A DNA stretch of 64,000 bases from Streptomyces sp. CB03234 (GCF_001905885.1 NZ_LIYH01000005.1:1-64000), one strand, 5' to 3'; shown: positions 34,501 to 42,402, counted from the stretch's first letter. Notes: generated by a model from the letters alone, not told the origin. Translations and numbers: made by a program.

Positions 34501-35454
34501 CAGCTGCGCCCGAAGGCGCGCCAGGCGCTCTCCAAGGCGGCCAAGGCCGCCACGGCGGGCCCCTCGGGCTCCGGGCAGTCCCTGGAGCGCACGGGGCTGA
34601 CGGACTGGACGATCGGCACGCTCACCAAGGTCTTCGAGACCCGCCGGGCCGGCCAGCCCGTGAAGGCGTACCCGGCCCTCGTGGACGCCGGCGACACCGT
34701 CTCCGTACGGCTCTTCGACACGGAGGCCGAGCAGGCGCAGGCGATGTGGCGCGGCACCCGCAAGCTGATCATGCTGAACATCCCGGTGAATCCGGCCAAG
34801 TTCGCCTCGGAGAGGCTGACGAACCAGCAGAAGCTCGCCCTCTCCCGCAATCCGCACGGCTCGGTCCAGGCGCTGTTCGACGACTGCGCGACGGCCGCCG
34901 CCGACCGGCTGATCGCCGAGCACGGCGGCCCGGCGTGGGACGAGGAGTCGTTCCGCAAGCTGTACGACAAGGTCCGCGCCGACCTCGTCGAGCTCACGAT
35001 CCGCACGGTGGACCAGGTGCAGCAGATCCTGGCCGCCTGGCAGGCCTGTGAGCGCCGTCTGAAGGCCACGAACAGCCTGACCCTGGTGAACAACGTCCAG
35101 GACGTGCGCGAGCAGCTGGCGGCCCTCATGCCGGCCGGCTTCGTGACGCGGACGGGGCTGCGGCGCCTGCCGGACCTGATGCGCTATCTGGTGGCGGTGG
35201 ACCGCAGGCTCCAGCAGATGCCGACGTCCGTCCAGCGCGACACCACGCGCATGGAGAAGGTCCACGAGATGCAGGACGAGTACGCGTGGCTGCTGGAGCA
35301 GCTGCCCAAGGGCCGCCCCGTACCGCAGGAGGTCCTGGACATCCGGTGGATGATCGAGGAGCTGCGGGTCAGCTACTTCGCCCACGCCCTGGGCACGGCG
35401 TACCCGGTCTCCGACAAGCGCATCGTGAAGGCGATCGACGCGGCGGCGCCCTGA
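31516..35454 (+). CDS. hrpA: ATP-dependent RNA helicase HrpA
   Basis: A 1312-residue DEAH-box helicase of full HrpA length. Helicase motifs appear in order: GETGSGKTTQ (Walker A), TQPRRIAART, DEAH in IIIDEAHERSLNIDFLLGYL, TSATID, VFLSGEREI, TNVAETSLTVPGI and QRKGRCGRTSDGICIRLY (motif VI). Helicase-associated HA2/OB-fold domains and the HrpA-specific C-terminal DUF3418 region (~560-1310) follow. HrpA acts on structured mRNA and, in E. coli, rescues stalled ribosome collisions. It is monocistronic, followed by tRNA-Asp. Confidence 0.96.
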   Translation: MSTSFADLQTLLAEVSLRDAHRLGRRLEGARRIRKPEARQAVLDEIAAEAGKAAARTAERAARVPEITYPEQLPVSQKKDDILEAIRDHQVVIVAGETGSGKTTQIPKICLELGRGVRGMIGHTQPRRIAARTVAERVADELKTPLGEAVGWKVRFTDQVNPDATFVKLMTDGILLAEIQTDRELRAYDTIIIDEAHERSLNIDFLLGYLAQLLPKRPDLKVVITSATIDPERFSRHFGDAPIVEVSGRTYPVEVRYRPLLEEDSEDSDRDQITAICDAVDELQAEGPGDILVFLSGEREIRDTADALIKKKLRNTEVLPLYARLSHAEQHRVFQQHSGRRIVLATNVAETSLTVPGIKYVIDPGTARISRYSHRTKVQRLPIEPVSQASANQRKGRCGRTSDGICIRLYDEDDFLARPEFTDAEILRTNLASVILQMTAAGLGDIEKFPFIDPPDHRNIRDGVQLLQELGAIDPTQKDPKKRLTQAGRKLAQLPVDPRLARMVLEADKNGCVREVMVIAAALSIQDPRERPAEKQAQADQQHARFKDETSDFLAFLNLWRYIREQQKALSSSAFRRMCKSEYLNYLRIREWQDIYTQLRTVAKQMGIHLNEEDAPEQQVHISLLAGLLSHIGMKDIKDGAKNEYLGARSAKFAIFPGSALFKKPPRFVMSAELVETSRLWARVNAKIEPEWIEPLAGHLLKRTYSEPHWEKDQAAVMAYEKVTLYGVPIVAQRKVNYGRIDPEASRELFIRHALVEGDWRTHHKFFADNRKLLTEVEELEHRARRRGILVDDETLFDFYDQRVPEHVVSGAHFDSWWKHKRHEAPELLDFEREMLINEKAGAVTKADYPDSWRQGALKFRVTYQFEPGADADGVTVHIPLHVLNQVTDEGFDWQIPGLREEVVTELIRSLPKPVRRHYVPAPNYAKKFLERAVPLQEPLTVTLARELQRMVGVPVDADDFDLSRVPDHLKITFRIVDERRRKLAEDKDLEALKLQLRPKARQALSKAAKAATAGPSGSGQSLERTGLTDWTIGTLTKVFETRRAGQPVKAYPALVDAGDTVSVRLFDTEAEQAQAMWRGTRKLIMLNIPVNPAKFASERLTNQQKLALSRNPHGSVQALFDDCATAAADRLIAEHGGPAWDEESFRKLYDKVRADLVELTIRTVDQVQQILAAWQACERRLKATNSLTLVNNVQDVREQLAALMPAGFVTRTGLRRLPDLMRYLVAVDRRLQQMPTSVQRDTTRMEKVHEMQDEYAWLLEQLPKGRPVPQEVLDIRWMIEELRVSYFAHALGTAYPVSDKRIVKAIDAAAP

Positions 35455-35577
35455 AAGCCGTAAGAGGCGCAGGAGCCCTGAGAGCCGTGTCGGGGCCGTC
35501 GCCAGGAGTGAGGTCGACCGGAGCCTCTGACCTGCTGTACAGTGTGATTCGCAGCCGCGCGGTCGGCCGCGAATCAA

Positions 35578-35651
35578 GGTCCTGTGGAGCAGTTGGTTAG
35601 CTCGCCACCCTGTCAAGGTGGAGGTCGCGGGTTCAAGTCCCGTCAGGATCG
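35578..35651 (+). tRNA. tRNA-Asp (GTC), copy 2
   Basis: A 74-nt cloverleaf with anticodon GTC. It is nearly identical to copy 1 but has D loop AGTTGGTTA and a G:U pair in the acceptor (GGTCCTG/CAGGATC). Confidence 0.96.
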
Positions 35652-35661
35652 CAGCGAATCA

Positions 35662-35704
35662 GCAAGAAGGGCCCGTATCCCCCAGGGATACGGGCCCTTC
35701 TTGC
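35662..35704 (+). terminator. Strong terminator after tRNA-Asp
   Basis: A perfect 20-bp stem (left arm 35662-35681, right arm 35685-35704) with a 3-nt loop, starting 11 nt after the tRNA. It is among the longest perfect hairpins in this window. Confidence 0.92.
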
Positions 35705-35782
35705 TCTGCGCCTTGACGCGGGCATCTGCCCCCGGTACCCAGGCAACAGGGAATCGGGGGCCCTTCACCGGAGGTGACGCGC

Positions 35783-36001
35783 ATGGCGGCGGCATCCACA
35801 GCCAGGCACGAGACTCGCGCACTGCTCCGCGCCCATCTGGCGGCCGCGTCCGGCTATCGCCACATCACGCGCCACTGTCCCGTCTGTCACCGCCTTCTGC
35901 GGCTGGCTGCCATGGAGTCCCAGGACACCGCCCAGGAGGAGTTGGAGAGCGCCGAGCGCGCGGCCGAGGAGGAGCGGGCGGAGCCGGAAGACGGCGCCTG
36001 A
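35783..36001 (+). CDS. Small CxxC protein (DUF6274-like)
   Basis: A 72-residue protein of a small Streptomyces-restricted family, as I recall DUF6274, encoded next to bldC. The N half is basic and helical (ARHETRALLRAHLAAASGYRH). It is followed by RHCPVCHRLLRL, a CPVC pair with flanking His residues suggestive of a metal or redox site, and an acidic helical tail (ESAERAAEEERAEPED). ATG 35783 is chosen because GGAGG lies 8 nt upstream. Function unknown. Confidence 0.8.
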   Translation: MAAASTARHETRALLRAHLAAASGYRHITRHCPVCHRLLRLAAMESQDTAQEELESAERAAEEERAEPEDGA

Positions 36002-36079
36002 TCGGTGTGACGCGAGTCACGAAACCTCTTTTGAAAACCGCTCAACTTACACCCTCCCTACAACCAACCAATTTAATAT

Positions 36080-36091
36080 GTGCAATTGCAC
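36080..36091. repeat. 12-bp palindrome in an AT-rich patch
   Basis: GTGCAATTGCAC is a perfect palindrome within an unusually AT-rich segment (36045-36092) between the small CxxC gene and the bldC terminator. Possible protein-binding site; nothing else is recognised in this 286-bp gap. Confidence 0.6.
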
Positions 36092-36157
36092 CACCCGGGA
36101 GGGCCTCCGGCGGGCCTCCGGCAGACATCGGAACGACCGGTCGCCGGCACACAAAAA

Positions 36158-36191
36158 GATCGCGCTGGACCCGGCGGAGTCCAGCGCGATC
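36158..36191 (-). terminator. bldC terminator
   Basis: A 13-bp perfect stem (GATCGCGCTGGAC / GTCCAGCGCGATC) with an 8-nt loop. On the minus strand it is followed immediately by TTTTTGTG, a genuine rho-independent terminator with a T tract. Confidence 0.92.
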
Positions 36192-36287
36192 GATGACGAA
36201 GACCCGTTGGGGCGGGCTCCCGTCGGTGGAGCTAGGGGTGGGCGGACCGGGTTGGGGGACCCGGAAATACCCGGTTCATCGGGGTGT

Positions 36288-36494
36288 TCAGGCCTCGCTG
36301 CGCTGCTGCGGAATACCCGCGAGCAGTGCGCGGACCTCTGCCTCGCGGTACCGGCGGTGTCCACCCAGGGTGCGGATGGACGTGAGCTTGCCCGCCTTTG
36401 CCCAGCGGGTCACCGTCTTCGGGTCCACGCGGAACATCGTGGCAACCTCAGCGGGGGTCAGCAGCGGCTCGGCATCAGGGGTGCGAGCGGTCAT
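36288..36494 (-). CDS. bldC: Developmental regulator BldC
   Basis: This 68-residue protein is essentially one MerR-like winged helix-turn-helix: LLTPAEVATMFRVDPKTVTRWAKAGKLTSIRTLGGHRRYREAEVRALL. It lacks the MerR effector and dimerisation regions. BldC binds head-to-tail direct repeats as cooperative oligomers and holds Streptomyces in vegetative growth before sporulation. Sequence, size and position beside hrpA, vdh and the small CxxC gene match. ATG 36494 follows GAGGAGG. A hairpin lies just upstream of that Shine-Dalgarno, and a T-tract terminator follows the gene. Confidence 0.97.
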   Translation of the reverse strand: MTARTPDAEPLLTPAEVATMFRVDPKTVTRWAKAGKLTSIRTLGGHRRYREAEVRALLAGIPQQRSEA

Positions 36495-37022
36495 GAGCGG
36501 CCTCCTCGGGAGAACCGAACCTTCTCGGTTCTTTCCTCTAAATTCTGCACCTTGACCCGCGTTGCCCGAAATGGCAGACGCGAGCCGAGTCGGTTATAGG
36601 ACGAACGGCTTGTCCTCGGCACTACAACTACACCATCTGTCCAGCCACGTTCGGCCAAACCGATGGAATTGCCCTCTCAGGTGTTCATCAGCGGCGGAAG
36701 CCGATGGACCATGCCATAGCGGACAGTCACGTCACAGTGACGATCAGTCACAGAGCGATCAGGAGTCAACAGACCCCCCATAGCGTGCAATGCTGAGCCT
36801 TCCGCCCATACGTGGACGGAAGAAGCCCTCCCCGGACTCCTTGTCCTATTTTGGCATGAGGTTGGGCGATGGGCGCAAGAGCCCAGTTAGTGCTATCCGT
36901 CACCCTTGACACAAACGCCCGGATCGGGACCAAGGGCCCATGGGAACGCCCGGGGAGCCCCGGGAGGGAGATCATCCGTCAAGCCGCCCGCCGAGGTCCA
37001 CACCCGGAGCGGGGGGCGGGTC
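36495..37022. promoter_or_regulatory. bldC upstream region
   Basis: A 528-bp stretch without a supported gene. At 36512-36531 GAACCGA/TCGGTTC forms a 7-bp hairpin with a 6-nt loop within ~20 nt of the bldC ribosome-binding site. At 36726-36751 the pentamer GTCAC recurs, including the 11-bp palindrome GTCACAGTGAC (36731-36741). TTGACA on the plus strand at 36905-36910 has no matching -10. The region is AT-richer than average, as expected for a regulated promoter. Confidence 0.5.
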
Positions 37023-37877
37023 TCAGTTGGCGCGCTGCCGGTCGCGTACCGCGCGCCACCGTTCCGTCAGCCGCTCGTACGCCTCACCCGCCGCCGCGCC
37101 GTCACCGGCCCGCAGCGCGGCGATGCCCGCCGCCACGTCCGCCGCCGACCGGTCCTCGGCCAGGAACTCCTCCGGCAGGGCGTGCACCAGGCCCCCGTAG
37201 TCCAGCTCGACCAGCGAGCGTGGGTGGAACTCCTCCAGCCACCGCCCCACGTCCACCAGGCCCTCGGTCAGCGGCCCCTCGTCCAGCGACTCGCGCAGCG
37301 TCTTCAGCGCCCGCGCCACCCGCCGCCGGGCCTGCACCATCGGCGTCCGGTAGCGCAGCACCGGCGCCTTGCCGGGCCCCGGTCCGGAACCGGCCGCGAC
37401 GTACTCCCGTTCCTCGTCCGAGAACAGCGCGAACCACCGCACCGGCACCTGCCACACCGACGTCCTGATCCACGGCCGCGCGTCCGGGTTCCGCTCCCGC
37501 CACCGCTCGTAGTCCGCCTCCGCCTGGCCGCGCACCACCGGCGGCACCGCCGCGTCCAGGACCGCCGGCGGCAGCGTGCCCGGCAGCTCCTCCAGGGCCA
37601 GCCACCCGCGCAGCCGGGTGCGCCACGGGCACACGCAGACCACGCCGTCCACCTCCACCACGAAGGCGTCGGCGCTCTCCTGCACGGGCACCGCGACCGG
37701 CGGCGTGGCCAGCAGGCCCACGAGCGAGCGGCGCAGCTCGTCCTGGGCGGTCGGGGCGGTGCCCCGGCGCGCGTACCGGGCCCAGTGGCCCCGCTCCGGC
37801 TCCGGGAAGGCCGCCAGCGGCTCGTACACCCGCAGGTAGGACGCGTACGGCACGAGGACCGAGGAGACGGCTGGCAT
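37023..37877 (-). CDS. Conserved hypothetical protein
   Basis: A 284-residue soluble protein with no family recognised. It begins MPAVSSVLVPYASYLRVYEPLAAF. It contains WARYARRG, VDGVVCVCPWRTRLRGWLALEEL with two Cys, WRERNPDARPWIRTSVWQVPVRWFALFSDEERE and a helical C terminus. The composition suggests a mixed alpha/beta cytosolic protein. The ATG at 37877 has GAAGGA 8 nt upstream and is preferred to an extension starting at 37937. It lies between bldC and vdh, divergent from vdh. It appears conserved in Streptomyces at this locus; function unknown. Confidence 0.78.
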   Translation of the reverse strand: MPAVSSVLVPYASYLRVYEPLAAFPEPERGHWARYARRGTAPTAQDELRRSLVGLLATPPVAVPVQESADAFVVEVDGVVCVCPWRTRLRGWLALEELPGTLPPAVLDAAVPPVVRGQAEADYERWRERNPDARPWIRTSVWQVPVRWFALFSDEEREYVAAGSGPGPGKAPVLRYRTPMVQARRRVARALKTLRESLDEGPLTEGLVDVGRWLEEFHPRSLVELDYGGLVHALPEEFLAEDRSAADVAAGIAALRAGDGAAAGEAYERLTERWRAVRDRQRAN

Positions 37878-38031
37878 GGCACGAATCCTTCCACGCCCGT
37901 ACTCCGCGAGGGGGTGATCCGCGGCACTGGCTCTCATCTACGCGCAGGTAGGACTTACTCTCTTGCCGTCAAGGTCCTCCCCCACCCGCAGGAGGGCCTC
38001 ATCCGCCGCTTCGTACTTGGGAGTCACCACC

Positions 38032-39114
38032 GTGACCGATGTGACCGACGGCGTCCTGCACACCCTGTTCCGATCGGAGCAGGGGGGCCACGAACAAGTC
38101 GTGCTCTGCCAGGACCGTGCCTCAGGCCTGAAGGCCGTCATCGCCATCCACTCGACCGCCCTGGGCCCCGCCCTCGGCGGTACCCGCTTCTACCCGTACG
38201 CCTCCGAGGAAGACGCCGTCGCCGACGCGCTGAACCTGTCCCGGGGCATGTCGTACAAGAACGCCATGGCCGGTCTGGAGCACGGCGGCGGCAAGGCCGT
38301 GATCATCGGTGACCCGGAGCTGATCAAGACCGAGGAGCTGCTGCTGGCCTACGGCCGGTTCGTCGCCTCCCTCGGCGGCCGGTACGTCACGGCCTGCGAC
38401 GTCGGCACCTATGTGGCTGACATGGACATCATCGCCCGGGAGAACCGCTGGACCACCGGCCGCTCCCCGGAGAGCGGCGGCGCCGGCGACTCCTCCGTCC
38501 TCACCGCCTACGGCGTCTTCCAGGGCATGCGCGCCTCCGCCCAGCACGCCTGGGGCGACCCGACGCTGCGCGGCCGCAAGGTCGGCGTCGCGGGCGTCGG
38601 CAAGGTCGGCCACTACCTGGTGGAGCACCTGCTGGAGGACGGCGCCGAGGTCGTCATCACGGACGTACGCCAGGAGTCGGTGCGCCGGATCACCGACAAG
38701 TTCCCGCAGGTCACCGTGGTCGCCGACACCGACGCGCTGATCCGCACCGAGGGCCTGGACGTGTACGCCCCCTGTGCGCTCGGCGGGGCGCTGAACGACG
38801 ACACCGTGCCCGTTCTGACGGCGAAGGTGGTGTGCGGCGCGGCCAACAACCAGCTCGCGCACCCGGGCGTCGAGAAGGACATCGCGGACCGCGGGATCCT
38901 CTACGCGCCCGACTACGTCGTCAACGCCGGCGGCGTGATCCAGGTGGCCGACGAGCTGCACGGGTTCGACTTCGACCGGTGCAAGGCGAAGGCCGCGAAG
39001 ATCTTCGACACCACGCTGGCAATATTCGCACGTGCGAAGGAAGACGGGATTCCGCCGGCCGCCGCGGCCGACCGGATCGCCGAGCAGCGCATGGCGGAGG
39101 CGCGCCGCGGGTAA
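38032..39114 (+). CDS. vdh: Valine (Leu/Phe) dehydrogenase
   Basis: A 360-residue member of the Glu/Leu/Phe/Val dehydrogenase family. The catalytic N-terminal domain contains GGTRFYPYASEEDAVADALNLSRGMSYKNAMAGLEHGGGKAVI, with the reactive Lys residues. The NAD-binding Rossmann motif is VGVAGVGKVGHYLVEHLLEDGA, and the C terminus has GAANNQLA and YVVNAGGVIQ. Streptomyces Vdh deaminates valine to 2-oxoisovalerate, supplying branched acyl-CoA precursors for fatty acids and polyketides. GTG 38032 is preceded by GGGAG at 8 nt; an upstream in-frame codon is less likely. Confidence 0.93.
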   Translation: MTDVTDGVLHTLFRSEQGGHEQVVLCQDRASGLKAVIAIHSTALGPALGGTRFYPYASEEDAVADALNLSRGMSYKNAMAGLEHGGGKAVIIGDPELIKTEELLLAYGRFVASLGGRYVTACDVGTYVADMDIIARENRWTTGRSPESGGAGDSSVLTAYGVFQGMRASAQHAWGDPTLRGRKVGVAGVGKVGHYLVEHLLEDGAEVVITDVRQESVRRITDKFPQVTVVADTDALIRTEGLDVYAPCALGGALNDDTVPVLTAKVVCGAANNQLAHPGVEKDIADRGILYAPDYVVNAGGVIQVADELHGFDFDRCKAKAAKIFDTTLAIFARAKEDGIPPAAAADRIAEQRMAEARRG

Positions 39115-39437
39115 CCCCGTGGGAGCCGTGGTTGACAGCGTCGGCCCGCCGGCCGCGTCGAGTGTGTCCCCCGGGATCGCCCGCAGGGAGACATGGCTCA
39201 CGCCGGTCGGCGGGTCGCCCGCCAAGAAGAGGTTAAAATCGCAGCTGACCAGCGAGGACAGGGCTCCTCGTCGGTCCTGCTCCGAGGCGCGTCATGCGGG
39301 CGGCGTACCGTATGGCCGCGGAAGCAGGTACCGTTGAAGCCCTACGGGCCGGTCTCTCCACGGAGAGTCCGTTCCGAATCATGAACGCGTGTCAAGACTC
39401 TGGGGCCGTCGAGCCCCGTCACCGAGGGGGTCGAGCC
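39115..39437. other. 323-bp intergenic region before the DUF3073 gene
   Basis: No supported gene. TTGACA occurs at 39130-39135 without a matching -10. AGGTTAAAATC near 39231 is an AT-rich motif that could be a -10. A short frame at 39193-39384 has no family resemblance and was not accepted. Confidence 0.4.
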
Positions 39438-39698
39438 ATGGGGCGCGGCCGGGCCAAGGCCAAGCAGACGAAGGTCGCCCGCCAGCTGAAGTACAACAGC
39501 GGCGGGACTGACCTGTCGCGTCTGGCCAGCGAGCTGGGCGCTTCTACTCCGCAACCGCTCTCGCAGCCGCCGAACGGCGAGCCTTTCGAGGACGATGACG
39601 AGGAAGACGACCCGTACGCCCGCTACGCGGAGTTGTACAACGACGACGATGACGAGGACGAGGAGTCCGGTCCGTCGGCGCAGCGTCGCGGTGCTTGA
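39438..39698 (+). CDS. DUF3073 domain protein
   Basis: An 86-residue actinobacterial protein. The basic N-terminal half MGRGRAKAKQTKVARQLKYN is the DUF3073 signature, and the C-terminal half is strongly acidic (DDDEEDDPYARYAELYNDDDDEDEE). The charge asymmetry suggests nucleic-acid or ribosome interaction, but no function is established. GAGGGGG lies upstream of the ATG at 39438. Confidence 0.92.
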   Translation: MGRGRAKAKQTKVARQLKYNSGGTDLSRLASELGASTPQPLSQPPNGEPFEDDDEEDDPYARYAELYNDDDDEDEESGPSAQRRGA

Positions 39699-39714
39699 CG
39701 CCTGAATTCACTCA

Positions 39715-39747
39715 AGCCCGGTCCGGGGCCCCGCCCCGGACCGGGTT
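39715..39747. terminator. Bidirectional terminator between DUF3073 and purM
   Basis: A 15-bp stem (13 G-C-rich pairs flanked by A-T and G-T) with a 3-nt loop lies between the convergent genes. Confidence 0.85.
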
Positions 39748-39756
39748 CTGTGCTGC

Positions 39757-40830
39757 TCAGGCGGCGTACTCACCGGTCAGGGTCGCTCCCGTGGCGTGCG
39801 CGCCACGCTCGGTGATCTCACCGGCGACCCAGGCCTCGACGCCCCGGTCCGCCAGGGTGGTCAGGGCCGCGTCGACCGAGTCGGCGGGGACGACGGCCAT
39901 CATGCCGACGCCCATGTTCAGGGTCTTCTCCAGCTCCAGCCGCTCCACCTGACCGGCCGTGCCGACCAGGTCGAACACGGCGCCGGGGGTCCAGGTCGAC
40001 CGGTCGACCGTGGCGTGCAGCCCGTCCGGGATCACCCGGGCGAGGTTCGCGGCCAGACCGCCACCGGTGATGTGGCTGAAGGCGTGCACATCGGTCGTCC
40101 GGGTGAGCGCCAGGCAGTCCAGCGAGTAGATCCTGGTGGGCTCCAGCAGCTCCTCGCCGAGCGTCCGGCCGAACTCCTCGACCTGCTGGTCCAGGCGCAT
40201 CCCGGCCCGGTCGAACAGCACATGGCGTACGAGCGAGTACCCGTTGGAGTGAAGGCCGGAGGACGCCATGGCGATCACCGCGTCACCCGTACGGATGCGA
40301 TCGGCGCCCAGCAGCCGGTCGGCCTCCACCACGCCCGTCCCGGCGCCGGCGACGTCGAAGTCGTCCGGGCCCAGCAGGCCGGGGTGCTCGGCGGTCTCGC
40401 CGCCGACCAGGGCGCAGCCGGCCAGGACGCAGCCTTCGGCGATGCCCTTGACGATGGCGGCGACCCGCTCGGGGTGGACCTTGCCGACGCAGATGTAGTC
40501 CGTCATGAACAGCGGCTCGGCGCCGCAGACGACGATGTCGTCCATGACCATCGCGACCAGGTCGTGGCCGATGGTGTCGTACACGCCCATCTGGCGGGCG
40601 ATGTCGACCTTCGTACCGACACCGTCGGTGGCGGAGGCCAGCAGCGGGCGCTCGTAGCGCTTGAGGGCGGAGGCGTCGAAGAGACCGGCGAAGCCGCCCA
40701 GGCCGCCGAGTACCTCGGGGCGCTGGGTCTTCTTCACCCACTCCTTCATCAGCTCGACGGCGCGGTCGCCCGCTTCGATGTCGACGCCCGCGGCTGCGTA
40801 GCTGGCACCGGTGGTCTCAGTCTCAGACAT
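39757..40830 (-). CDS. purM: Phosphoribosylformylglycinamidine cyclo-ligase PurM
   Basis: A 357-residue AIR synthetase that converts FGAM and ATP to AIR (step 5 of IMP synthesis). PurM-family features: ASYAAAGVDIEAGDRAVELM at the N terminus, LLASATDGVGTKVDIA, HDLVAMVMDDIVVCGAEPLFMTDYI, GGETAEHPG, and the C-terminal HITGGGLAANLARV with GVGMMAVV. Full length. It lies 45 bp downstream of purF on the same strand, so purF-purM form an operon. Confidence 0.97.
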   Translation of the reverse strand: MSETETTGASYAAAGVDIEAGDRAVELMKEWVKKTQRPEVLGGLGGFAGLFDASALKRYERPLLASATDGVGTKVDIARQMGVYDTIGHDLVAMVMDDIVVCGAEPLFMTDYICVGKVHPERVAAIVKGIAEGCVLAGCALVGGETAEHPGLLGPDDFDVAGAGTGVVEADRLLGADRIRTGDAVIAMASSGLHSNGYSLVRHVLFDRAGMRLDQQVEEFGRTLGEELLEPTRIYSLDCLALTRTTDVHAFSHITGGGLAANLARVIPDGLHATVDRSTWTPGAVFDLVGTAGQVERLELEKTLNMGVGMMAVVPADSVDAALTTLADRGVEAWVAGEITERGAHATGATLTGEYAA

Positions 40831-40875
40831 GACTGTGAGAACTTTCGTGTCGTACTGCAGGGATTGCGGGTGGTC

Positions 40876-42402
40876 CTACGGGCGACGGAGGGCGTCGGCC
40901 GCGGCCGTGGCGGCCGGTCCGGCGGCCAGCTCGGTCTCCAGGAGCTGCTTGCCGAGCAGCTCGGGGTCCGGCAGCTCCATCGGGTACTCACCGTCGAAGC
41001 AGGCGCGGCACAGCTTCTGCTTGTCGATGGTGGTGGCCTCGATCATCCCGTCGAGGGAGATGTACGAGAGGGAGTCGGCGCCCAGCGACTTGCCGATCTC
41101 GTCGACCGTCATGCCGTTGGCGATCAGCTCGGCGCGGGTGGCGAAGTCGATGCCGAAGAAGCACGGCCACTTCACGGGCGGGGAGGAGATCCGGATGTGG
41201 ACCTCGGCGGCCCCGGCCTCGCGGAGCATCCGGACGAGCGCGCGCTGGGTGTTGCCGCGGACGATCGAGTCGTCCACGACCACCAGGCGCTTGCCCTTGA
41301 TGACTTCCTTCAGCGGGTTCAGCTTCAGGCGGATGCCCAGCTGGCGGATGGTCTGGGACGGCTGGATGAAGGTCCGGCCGACATACGCGTTCTTCACCAG
41401 GCCCGCGCCGAAGGGGATGCCGCTGGCCTCCGCGTACCCGATCGCGGCGGGCGTGCCGGACTCGGGGGTGGCTATGACCAGGTCGGCCTCGACGGGGGCT
41501 TCTTTGGCCAGCTTGCGGCCCATCTCCACCCGGGAGAGGTACACGTTCCGGCCGGCGATGTCGGTGTCGGGACGCGCCAGGTAGACGTACTCGAAGACAC
41601 AGCCCTTGGGCTTCGCTTCCGCGAATCGCGAAGTGCGGATGCCGTTCTCGTCGATCGCGATCAACTCGCCGGGCTCGACCTCGCGGACGTAGGCGGCGCC
41701 GCAGATGTCGAGGGCGGCGGACTCGGAGGCGACGACCCAGCCGCGCTCCAGGCGGCCGAGGACCAGCGGGCGGATGCCCTGCGGGTCACGGGCGGCGTAG
41801 AGGGTGTGCTCGTCCATGAAGACGAGGGAGAAGGCGCCCAGCACCTCGGGGAGGACCTTGGCGGCCGCCCCCTCGATGGTCAGCGGCTTGCCGTCGTCGT
41901 CGACCTGGCCCGCGAGCAGCGCGGTGACGAGGTCGGTGTCGTTGGTGGCGGCCACCTGCGTGGCGCGGCCGTCCTGCTTGGGGAGGTCGGCGACCATCTC
42001 GGCGAGCTGGGCGGTGTTCACCAGGTTGCCGTTGTGGCCGAGCGCGATGGAGCCGTGGGCGGTGGCCCGGAAGGTCGGCTGCGCGTTCTCCCACACGGAG
42101 GCACCGGTGGTCGAGTAGCGGGCGTGACCGACCGCGATGTGACCCTGGAGGGAACCGAGAGAGGTCTCGTCGAAGACCTGGGAGACCAGGCCCATGTCCT
42201 TGAAGACGAGGATCTGGGAGCCGTTGCTGACCGCGATTCCCGCGGATTCCTGGCCCCGATGCTGGAGGGCGTAGAGCCCGAAGTACGTGAGCTTTGCGAC
42301 CTCTTCACCCGGAGCCCAGACACCGAAGACGCCACAAGCGTCCTGGGGGCCTTTTTCGCCGGGAAGCAGATCGTGATTGAGTCGACCGTCACCACGTGGC
42401 AC
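40876..42402 (-). CDS. purF: Amidophosphoribosyltransferase PurF
   Basis: A 508-residue committed enzyme of purine synthesis: PRPP plus glutamine gives phosphoribosylamine. A ~22-residue propeptide precedes CGVFGVWAPGEE, whose Cys becomes the N-terminal nucleophile after processing. The glutaminase domain contains YFGLYALQHRGQESAGIAV, SLGSLQGHIAVGHARYSTTG and HNGNLVN. The PRTase domain has VVVDDSIVRGNT. Cys residues near the C terminus (KLCRACFDGEYP) fit the Fe-S class of PurF. GTG start; first gene of the purF-purM operon. Confidence 0.96.
   Translation of the reverse strand: MPRGDGRLNHDLLPGEKGPQDACGVFGVWAPGEEVAKLTYFGLYALQHRGQESAGIAVSNGSQILVFKDMGLVSQVFDETSLGSLQGHIAVGHARYSTTGASVWENAQPTFRATAHGSIALGHNGNLVNTAQLAEMVADLPKQDGRATQVAATNDTDLVTALLAGQVDDDGKPLTIEGAAAKVLPEVLGAFSLVFMDEHTLYAARDPQGIRPLVLGRLERGWVVASESAALDICGAAYVREVEPGELIAIDENGIRTSRFAEAKPKGCVFEYVYLARPDTDIAGRNVYLSRVEMGRKLAKEAPVEADLVIATPESGTPAAIGYAEASGIPFGAGLVKNAYVGRTFIQPSQTIRQLGIRLKLNPLKEVIKGKRLVVVDDSIVRGNTQRALVRMLREAGAAEVHIRISSPPVKWPCFFGIDFATRAELIANGMTVDEIGKSLGADSLSYISLDGMIEATTIDKQKLCRACFDGEYPMELPDPELLGKQLLETELAAGPAATAAADALRRP

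Noticed and set aside
31510..35616. A 1368-residue open frame antisense to hrpA
   Set aside because: High-GC codon bias creates long shadow frames. The plus strand encodes a full set of helicase motifs, and the antisense product is Leu/Arg/Gly-rich without a recognisable fold.
39193..39384. Small protein gene between vdh and the DUF3073 gene
   Set aside because: The frame lacks family resemblance, and its Arg/Ser-rich product looks like translated non-coding sequence.
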